A stretch of 64,000 nt of DNA from Enterococcus saccharolyticus subsp. saccharolyticus (GTDB lineage Bacteria > Bacillota > Bacilli > Lactobacillales > Enterococcaceae). The DNA lies in NCBI RefSeq assembly GCF_029023825.1, contig NZ_CP118957.1:1821794-1885793 (forward strand). The letters run 5' to 3'. Made by a program: the position numbers and the translations under genes. The notes under the pieces were generated by a model. That model was not told where the DNA came from, ran no database searches, and was given only the letters and a program-made list of their open reading frames with translations. This document shows positions 63,956 through 64,000 of the stretch, piece after piece; within the stretch, counting starts at the first letter, position 1; each line of letters begins with the position of its first letter.

Positions 63956-64000
63956 TCACTGTTTGTTTAAAATAAGAACAGCTACACTAATGAATAGCAC
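63956..64000 (-). CDS. Possible C-terminus of a membrane protein, cut by the window edge
   Basis: The last 15 codons at the right edge read LFISVAVLILNKQ and stop, a hydrophobic tail typical of a small membrane protein. Too short to identify, and it could be chance. Confidence 0.3.
   Translation of the reverse strand: MLFISVAVLILNKQ

Overview
The window is low-GC Gram-positive chromosome, most likely Enterococcus or a close relative in the Enterococcaceae. Supporting markers are the RpoE delta subunit, a PBP5/PBP4-type low-affinity penicillin-binding protein, BusR-OpuA betaine uptake, a LipL-type octanoyltransferase, RNase HIII next to ZapA/CvpA/MutS2, a Met T-box, and strong AGGAGG ribosome binding sites with frequent TTG/GTG starts. 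No transposase, phage gene, rRNA or CRISPR array was seen. Most genes lie on the minus strand.

Layout. 1-2.5 kb: partial rpoN, tRNA-Arg(CCG), a possible small RNA, rpoE and a DUF1934 gene. 2.6-7.5 kb: plus-strand housekeeping genes (LipL, HD-domain dNTPase, HAD phosphatase, glyoxalase-fold protein, C26 peptidase) and a NUDIX hydrolase. 7.6-10 kb: an ASCH gene without a normal start codon and a frame-disrupted low-affinity PBP. 10.2-14.5 kb: a lipase-like hydrolase and a PadR-DUF2812-ABC exporter operon. 14.6-16.6 kb: a decayed amino-acid uptake/catabolism locus in which only the ATPase is intact. 16.7-23.8 kb: uvrC, an 88-bp tandem repeat, trxA, mutS2, cvpA, zapA, rnhC. 23.9-28.6 kb: betaine uptake (opuAA, opuABC, a second OpuAC) with its c-di-AMP-responsive repressor BusR and a clear operator. 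28.6-35.6 kb: an unknown protein, an FAD oxidoreductase, a 5'-nucleotidase and an ECF-type transporter. 35.8-43.3 kb: a fructan/fructo-oligosaccharide locus (two GH32 enzymes, LacI regulator, ABC importer). 43.5-51.9 kb: amidohydrolase with orphan PotD, a two-component system with ABC exporter, a DUF6157 gene, and orphan metQ under a T-box.

51.9-63.2 kb holds the most interesting system: one minus-strand operon of eight closely spaced genes encoding a VTC-domain protein, DUF4956 membrane protein, CotH-like kinase, MBOAT O-acyltransferase, AlgJ/AlgX-like SGNH protein, membrane-anchored ComEC-like metallo-beta-lactamase, a BcsA-type cellulose synthase with a complete PilZ c-di-GMP site, and a lipoprotein GH5 endoglucanase. 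A membrane GGDEF diguanylate cyclase lacking the inhibitory I-site lies just downstream. I read this as a c-di-GMP-controlled, O-acetylated beta-glucan exopolysaccharide locus related to the clostridial ccs cellulose loci, extended by a VTC/DUF4956/CotH module of unknown role. A uracil-DNA glycosylase-family gene closes the window.
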